Origin: Polytrichum commune
Taxonomy: Eukaryota; Streptophyta; Polytrichopsida; Polytrichales; Polytrichaceae
Length of the DNA stretch: 64,000 bases
Assembly: GCA_950295325.1 (NCBI GenBank)
Contig: OX485806.1
Coordinates: 35,402,001 to 35,466,000, forward strand
Reading direction: 5' to 3'
The translations under genes were made by a program, and so were the position numbers. Positions 58,885 to 64,000 of this stretch are shown here, in pieces (positions within the stretch are counted from its first letter, which is position 1; each line of letters begins with the position of its first letter). The notes below the pieces were generated by a model, which saw nothing but the letters and a program-made list of their open reading frames with translations, searched no databases and was not told where the DNA came from.

Positions 58885-59888
58885 AAGCACGTCGTGCATT
58901 CGAATGCTCCGCACACGGCCTTTCACGCGCGTTTCCACTAGTATAGAGCCTTTGCCTACGGCATCTACCATGCCGTTATCACCCATAAACACTTTGCGAC
59001 CCGTGACGGGTTCGTAAGTGTCGAAAAAATGCTTATGTGGTGTCATGTGTTGCGAGGCCCCGAATCCACGATCCATCTAGTGGCGGACGTTTTAGACGCC
59101 CCATCTCTCGCTACAAATGCAAAATCATCACTCGCCCTTGCCATGTTTGCGTTCGCCTTGCGTTTCATTCGACAATTACGAGCAATGTGGCCCAACTTAC
59201 CACAATTGTAGCACCTCGGGCCGTCGCCGCGCCTCTCGTTGTTGTCGAACGCTCGATGTTGGCGGGACAACATGGCCGCATCGTCGCCTTGAGGCTCCTT
59301 CTCCTTCCTCTTGGACACCTCGTGCATGAGACGTGCGGTGATGAAGTCCAACTTGAGTTCCGAAATGGGGCGCGTCTCCAATGCGGTGATCAAATGCTCG
59401 AACGAGGGCGGTAGGCTATCGAGCAAGGTCATGACCACGTCCTCGTCCTTCATAGGCACCTCCAAGCACGTGAGTTGGTCCGCAAGAGATTTTACCTTGT
59501 TGATGTGCGTGAGGATGTCGTCGCCCTCGTCCATCTTGATGGTGAAGAACTTGCGCCTTATGAACAAGATGTTGGACAAACTTTTGGTTTCGTGGATGTT
59601 GCACAAGGTCTTCCACGCTTCCGCGGGTCCCTTGCATCCTTTGATGTGCGCCAACTCCTTGTCCACCAAACTCATGGCAATGATGGCGAAGGCTTTCTTG
59701 CATCGTCGCTCGTACGCCTTCTTGACTTCGTCGCTCGCCGTAGAAGGTGGTGGCAACTCCGAACCATCCACGATCTCCCAAAGATCTTTGGTGGACATGG
59801 CCATCTCCAATTTGAACTTATAGAGGTTGAAGTTCTCGCCACCGAACTTGTCAACCGATATAAGTCCATCGTTTTCCCTAGAAGCCAT
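58885..59888 (-). pseudogene. Outer element gag and protease start (frameshifted, interrupted)
   Basis: From ATG 59888 on the minus strand, gag runs intact through the CCHC knuckle to the protease motif WIVDSG. There the C run at 59058-59061 is one base shorter than in the intact copy, which shifts the frame in the active-site region. The original frame resumes in another phase (MTPHKHFFDTYEP) to the nested insertion at 58889/58885, in the DVL-HVP block. Nothing else separates it from the intact copy at a coarse reading. Confidence 0.9.
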
Positions 59889-60004
59889 TTTCACACCGAA
59901 TGCAAGCTCCCACTCACTCAATGTAGTACAAGGGCTTAGAAACCCTCAAGGAAGTTTAGAAAATGATTTTAAACTTTGGAATTAATTCAAGGTTCTCACA
60001 CACT

Positions 60005-60930
60005 CAAGTCAGCACCTTTCCACTCCAAAACTAAGCCAAATAACTATATAACCATCAAAAAAGCCACAATTAAGCCTTTTGGAACTCAAAACACCTCAAA
60101 GTTAGTTTTGAATGGATGGATCTCTCAAGTCAGCACCTTTCCACTCCAAAACTAAGCTTAATAACTATATAACCATCAAAAAACCACAACTAAGCCTTTT
60201 GGAACTCAAAACACCTCAAAGTAAGCATAGAATGGATGGATCTCTCAAGTCAGCACCTTTCCACTCCAAAACTAAGCTTAATAACTACATAACCATCAAA
60301 AAGCCACAACTAAGCCTTTTGGAACTCAAAACACCTCAAAGTTAGCATAGAATGGATGGATCTCTCAAGTCAGCACCTTTCCACTCCAAAACTAAGCTTA
60401 ATAACTACATAACCATCAAAAAGCCACAACTAAGCCTTTTGGAACTCAAAACACCTCAAAGTTAGCATAGAATGGATGGATCTCTCAAGTCAGCACCTTT
60501 CCACTCCAAAACTAAGCTTAATAACTACATAACCATCAAAAAGCCACAACTAAGCCTTTTGGAACTCAAAACACCTCAAAGTTAGCATAGAATGGATGGA
60601 TCTCTCAAGTCAGCACCTTTCCACTCCAAAACTAAGCTTAATAACTACATAACCATCAAAAAGCCATACTTAAGCCTTTTGGAACTCAAAACACCTCAAA
60701 GTAAGCATAGGATGGATGGATCTCTCAAGTCAGCACCTTTCCACTCCAAAACTAACCTTAATAACTATATAACCATCAAAAAGCCACAACTAAGCCTTTT
60801 GGAACTCAAAACACCTCAAAGTAAGCATAGAATGGATGGATCTCTCAAGTCAGCACCTTTCCACTCCAAAACTAAACTTAATAACTATATAACCATCAAA
60901 AAGCCACAACTAAGCCTTTTGGAACTCTAA
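60005..60930 (-). repeat. 120-bp tandem repeat array in the outer element leader, about 8 units
   Basis: This is the same unit as at 53481-54530, in opposite orientation, with AAGCCTTTTGGAACTC recurring every 120 bp from about 60072 to 60912. Units here are more uniform than in the intact copy and lack its three-unit higher-order block. Copy number therefore differs between relatives (about 8 against 9). Confidence 0.95.
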
Positions 60931-61180
60931 TCACCTCAAACCCTCAAAATGCGAATCGATCTCACATAAACACTCAAGATACAATGAACCTCAACCTAAG
61001 GTATCCTCCACGCTGGTCCAAGTGTCCAAGAATGCTCCAAGGCGCTCCAAAAATGCTCCAAAACTCCAAAACTCCACGAAAAGCTTGAAACACCTCCAAA
61101 TCGCCTCCGATCAGATCCGGCTCTGTCTTACCTCCTCCTAAGTTGATATCTAAACTCTAAAGCAAAGTGGGCCCATAACC

Positions 61181-61372
61181 TATTGTGAAATGAGAGGAGA
61201 AAGCAAAGAGATCAGTGTAGAATGGTAGAACACAATACACAAGGATTGCATACAATGGAGAGAGTGATTAGCTTCTCCCCTTATGCCTTTATTTATATGT
61301 GTAGGTTAGGACCAGCCGTGACAACCCATATGGGACAATGTCACCGATGCAACCTAACACTACCTTCCAATA
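61181..61372 (-). repeat. 5' LTR of the outer Copia element
   Basis: 192 bp. The inner end reads TATTGTGAAATG on the plus strand, a change from the family TATTGG. The outer end CCAATA meets TCTATATACTTCG, which is RNase H coding sequence of another copy. The primer-binding site complement GTGGGCCCATAACC lies at 61167-61180. Confidence 0.9.
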
Positions 61373-61855
61373 TCTATATACTTCGACCTATCATGGTTGG
61401 TTGGGTTCTTAGCTAATGCCATAGAACCTTGGTTGTCGCACATGATGGTCGTGGTCTCCTCTTGTACACAACCTACATCCTCCATTAATTGCCTTAGCCA
61501 AATGGCCTCCCTCGTGCATCGGTTCATGGCCATGTACTCCGCCTCCATTGTTGATTGTGCCACCGTTTGTTGCCGTTTGCTATTCCACGAAACGGCTCCC
61601 TCTCCGACAAAGAATACGTACCCGGACGTGGACCTACGGTTTTCCACATCGCCGGCCCAATCCGCATCCGAATACCCTTTGACGTTAATATGATTGCCTC
61701 CGATGCGCAACTTCATATCTAAGGTGCCCTTCAAGTAGCGCATGATCCGTTTGACCGCCATCCAATGCATCGGACCCGGTTTCGACATATAGCGGCTTAC
61801 CACGCTTACCGCAAATGCGAGGTCCGGTCTTGTGGCCACCATGGCGTACATCAAC
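61373..61855 (-). pseudogene. Copia RT/RNase H fragment between two LTRs
   Basis: An open minus-strand fragment encodes from YAMVATRPDLAF (end of RT) through RNase H to HDRSKYID. It is cut at 61372 by the outer element's LTR and at 61855 by the LTR of the rightmost element. By eye it is about 99% identical to 62231-62705. It is an intact-frame piece of a young copy, truncated on both sides by insertions and lacking its own LTRs. Confidence 0.85.
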
Positions 61856-62047
61856 TATTGGGAAATGAGAGGAAGAAGCAAAGAGATCAGCGTAGCAAGC
61901 AAGAACACAATACACAATGGTTGCATACAATGGAGAGAGTGATTAGCTCCTCCCCTTATGCCTTTATTTATATGTATGGGTTAGGACCAGCGTAGACAAC
62001 CCATATGGGACAATGTCACCGATGCAACCTAACACTATCTTGCAATA
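61856..62047 (-). repeat. 3' LTR of the rightmost Copia element
   Basis: 192 bp with TATTGG at its left end; the right end reads GCAATA instead of CCAATA. The polypurine tract CTCCCACTTTGCGAGG follows at 62048. The left flank TCAAC should be the target duplication, to be matched beyond the window. Confidence 0.9.
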
Positions 62048-64000
62048 CTCCCACTTTGCGAGGTGGCATTGTACTCCAACCCCATTATTTTATTTAACCC
62101 CTCATGCCTATCTCTCGCTAAAGCCTTTGTTAGAATGTCCGCTACCATATATTGCGTTGGACAATATTCTAACTCTACAATTTTGTTTTCAATCTTTTCT
62201 CTAATGAAATGGTGTTGCACATCTATATGCTTCGACCTATCATGGTTGGTTGGGTTCTTAGCTAATGCCATAGAACCTTGGTTGTCGCACATGATGGTCG
62301 TGGCCTCCTCTTGTACACAACCTACATCCTCCATTAATTGCCTTAGCCAAATGGCCTCCCTCGTGCATCGGTTCATGGCCATGTACTCCGCCTCCATTGT
62401 TGATTGTGCCACCGTTTGTTGCCGTTTGCTATTCCACGAAACGGCTCCCTCTCCGACAAAGAATACGTACCCGGACGTGGACCTACGGTTTTCCACATCG
62501 CCGGCCCAATCCGCATCCGAATACCCTTTGACGTTAATATGATTGCCTCCGATGCGCAACTTCATATCTAAGGTGCCCTTCAAGTAGCGCATGATCCGTT
62601 TGACCGCCATCCAATGCATCGGACCGGGTTTCGACATATAGCGGCTTACCACGCTTACCGCAAATGCGAGGTCCGGTCTTGTGGCCACCATTGCGTACAT
62701 CAACGACCCCACCGCCTCTTGGTATGGAACGTCCTTCATTTCATGCAAATGCTCTTCGTGCTCGTCATCCGAAAGCTTCGGCAACGATGTCTTGGTGTCG
62801 AGCGGGGTTGCGATGGGCTTGCAATCACTCATGCCGAATCGCTCCAAAATGATTTCGATGTAGCTTCGTTGATGCATGGTGATGGTGCGCGACCTCCTAT
62901 CCCTCTCGAAATGAACGCCGAGGAAGAAATGCAACTCGCCGAGGTCGCTCATCTCGAATTCGCGCTCGAGGCTAGCCTTCAACTCGTTGATCATGTCCAC
63001 GTCGTCCGACAAAATCACGAGGTCGTCCACATATATGATGACAATCACAATGTAGTTGCAAGTTTGCAAAACATACAACGAGTGATCCGCATGGCTCCTC
63101 GTAAAGCCTTTGTTCACGAAGAACACGTGAATGCATTCGTACCATGCTCGTCCGGATTGCTTCAATCCGTAGAGCGTTTTCCTCAACTTGCATACGAGAT
63201 GCTCTCGGCCTTTTTGCACGAACCCCTCCGGTTGCTCCATGTAGATCACCACGTCCAATTCGCCGTTCAAGAATGCGGTCTTCACGTCCATTTGATGTAT
63301 CTCCAAGCCCATGGCCGCCGCCAATGCGAGTATGACTCGAATGGTGTTGAATTTGGCCACCGGTGCAAAGGTTTCGCTAAAGTCTACGCCTTCCACTTGC
63401 GAGCACCCCTTTGCTACTAACCTTGCTTTGAAACGAACCACCACGCCTCTCGCATCTTTTTTCGTTTTAAACACCCATTTGCACTTCACGGCCTTGCGGC
63501 CCTTCGGCAACGGAGTTAACTCCCACGTGCCGTTGGCAATGAGAGATTCGAACTCCTCTTGCATAGCCAACTCCCACTCGCTCGCATCACTCGATTCAAT
63601 GGCCTCTCTCACATTTCTAGGTTCCCCGATGGTTGCCATGTTTGCATGCTCTTTGTCTTGGGGCGGCGGAATGTGGTTCTTCCACCATTCCCCGAGCGGT
63701 TTGCGTGCCCTATCCGGATACCTAGAATGGCCCATGGTTTCATTGCTATGTTGCGGTGGTGGAGGTGCTTTGGTTGCGGGTTTCTTACCGTAGTCAAGTT
63801 TCGATGCCTCCGCGCTACGAGTGGATTTCGTGGCCGGAATGTTGGCCTCCGCATCCTCCTCCTCCTCGATGTCGAGCTCCTCCAAAGGATCGTCGCCGTT
63901 GGCCTCCGACTCGTCCACGTCCGATTTGGCGGATATGTCCACCTTGACCGCCGGTGTTTCGTCAACGCTCCCACTTGGACAATCCTCCAAATGCGTTTTG
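62035..64000 (-). CDS. Copia pol, partial (RT and RNase H), runs off the window
   Basis: An uninterrupted minus-strand frame enters from beyond 64000 in the integrase-RT linker (KTHLEDCPSG) and ends at the stop at 62035-62037 inside the LTR, about 655 codons. It has the charged linker, PLGEWWKN, the RT core with YVDD, and RNase H with YSDADWAGD and the family C-terminus. Consistent substitutions relative to the intact copy (for example NHINVKG against QHINLKG) define a second subfamily. The missing 5' part lies outside the window. Confidence 0.92.
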   Translation of the reverse strand, partial: KTHLEDCPSGSVDETPAVKVDISAKSDVDESEANGDDPLEELDIEEEEDAEANIPATKSTRSAEASKLDYGKKPATKAPPPPQHSNETMGHSRYPDRARKPLGEWWKNHIPPPQDKEHANMATIGEPRNVREAIESSDASEWELAMQEEFESLIANGTWELTPLPKGRKAVKCKWVFKTKKDARGVVVRFKARLVAKGCSQVEGVDFSETFAPVAKFNTIRVILALAAAMGLEIHQMDVKTAFLNGELDVVIYMEQPEGFVQKGREHLVCKLRKTLYGLKQSGRAWYECIHVFFVNKGFTRSHADHSLYVLQTCNYIVIVIIYVDDLVILSDDVDMINELKASLEREFEMSDLGELHFFLGVHFERDRRSRTITMHQRSYIEIILERFGMSDCKPIATPLDTKTSLPKLSDDEHEEHLHEMKDVPYQEAVGSLMYAMVATRPDLAFAVSVVSRYMSKPGPMHWMAVKRIMRYLKGTLDMKLRIGGNHINVKGYSDADWAGDVENRRSTSGYVFFVGEGAVSWNSKRQQTVAQSTMEAEYMAMNRCTREAIWLRQLMEDVGCVQEEATTIMCDNQGSMALAKNPTNHDRSKHIDVQHHFIREKIENKIVELEYCPTQYMVADILTKALARDRHEGLNKIMGLEYNATSQSGSIAR

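Larger units (their letters stand above)
49785..61372 (-). mobile_element. Outer Copia element, disabled, split by a nested copy
   Basis: Read on the minus strand, the order is 5' LTR 61372-61181, primer-binding site 61180-61167, leader with repeat array, gag from ATG 59888, interruption at 58885/53035, pol to 49971, and 3' LTR 49983-49785. Without the insert the element would be about 5.7 kb. It carries a one-base deletion in the protease active-site region and one premature stop in the RNase H. The two LTRs differ, and the outer flanks show no target duplication, which suggests a recombinant of two copies. Confidence 0.8.

Noticed and set aside
1-64000. CRISPR arrays, bacterial operons, rRNA or tRNA genes
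   Set aside because: The tandem arrays lack spacers, the genes have introns, and no cloverleaf or rRNA sequence was recognised. A tRNA scan could not be run, so short tRNA genes cannot be fully excluded.

Overview
The window looks like nuclear DNA of a land plant. It holds a plant xyloglucan xylosyltransferase gene and a plant-type mitochondrial Obg GTPase gene, both with short GT-AG introns. It also has TTTAGGG-type telomeric repeats and many plant-type transposons. The short-LTR Copia lineage with a half-tRNA primer site suggests a seed-free plant (bryophyte or lycophyte), but that placement is an inference.

Layout. 1-36 kb is AT-rich and has no recognisable host gene. It is built from decayed transposons: a CACTA-type MITE (3215-3527), a Gypsy chromovirus relic (LTR 4722-5454, integrase and chromodomain 11.4-12.6 kb, LTR fragment to 12.94 kb), an old Copia relic inside it (about 5.6-10.45 kb), and a solo-LTR-like insertion inside that (7278-8925, 5-bp target duplication). 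Further on are two PIF/Harbinger transposase relics, a foldback element, a hAT-like MITE with poly-G ends (17387-17732) and several dispersed repeats. 36.4-46.3 kb is the host gene island. A GC-rich upstream zone leads into the xylosyltransferase (38519-40028, +, two exons). The convergent Obg GTPase gene follows (46163-43712, -, six exons), with a Copia gag/protease relic between them. 46.3-49 kb is AT-rich, with an interstitial telomeric block and a third PIF/Harbinger relic.

49-64 kb is a pile-up of one young Copia family inserted into itself. An intact plus-strand element (53036-58884) has identical 192-bp LTRs, a 5-bp target duplication and an unbroken 1354-aa gag-pol. It sits inside the protease-proximal coding region of a minus-strand relative whose own LTRs lie at 61181-61372 and 49785-49983. 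That outer copy is disabled and appears to be a recombinant. It is flanked by fragments of further copies, and another copy runs off the right edge.

The family has three unusual traits: LTR ends TATTGG...CCAATA instead of TG...CA; a primer-binding site that matches the anticodon-arm half of initiator tRNA-Met directly after the LTR; and a 120-bp tandem repeat array in the leader between LTR and gag. These form the most distinctive system in the window.
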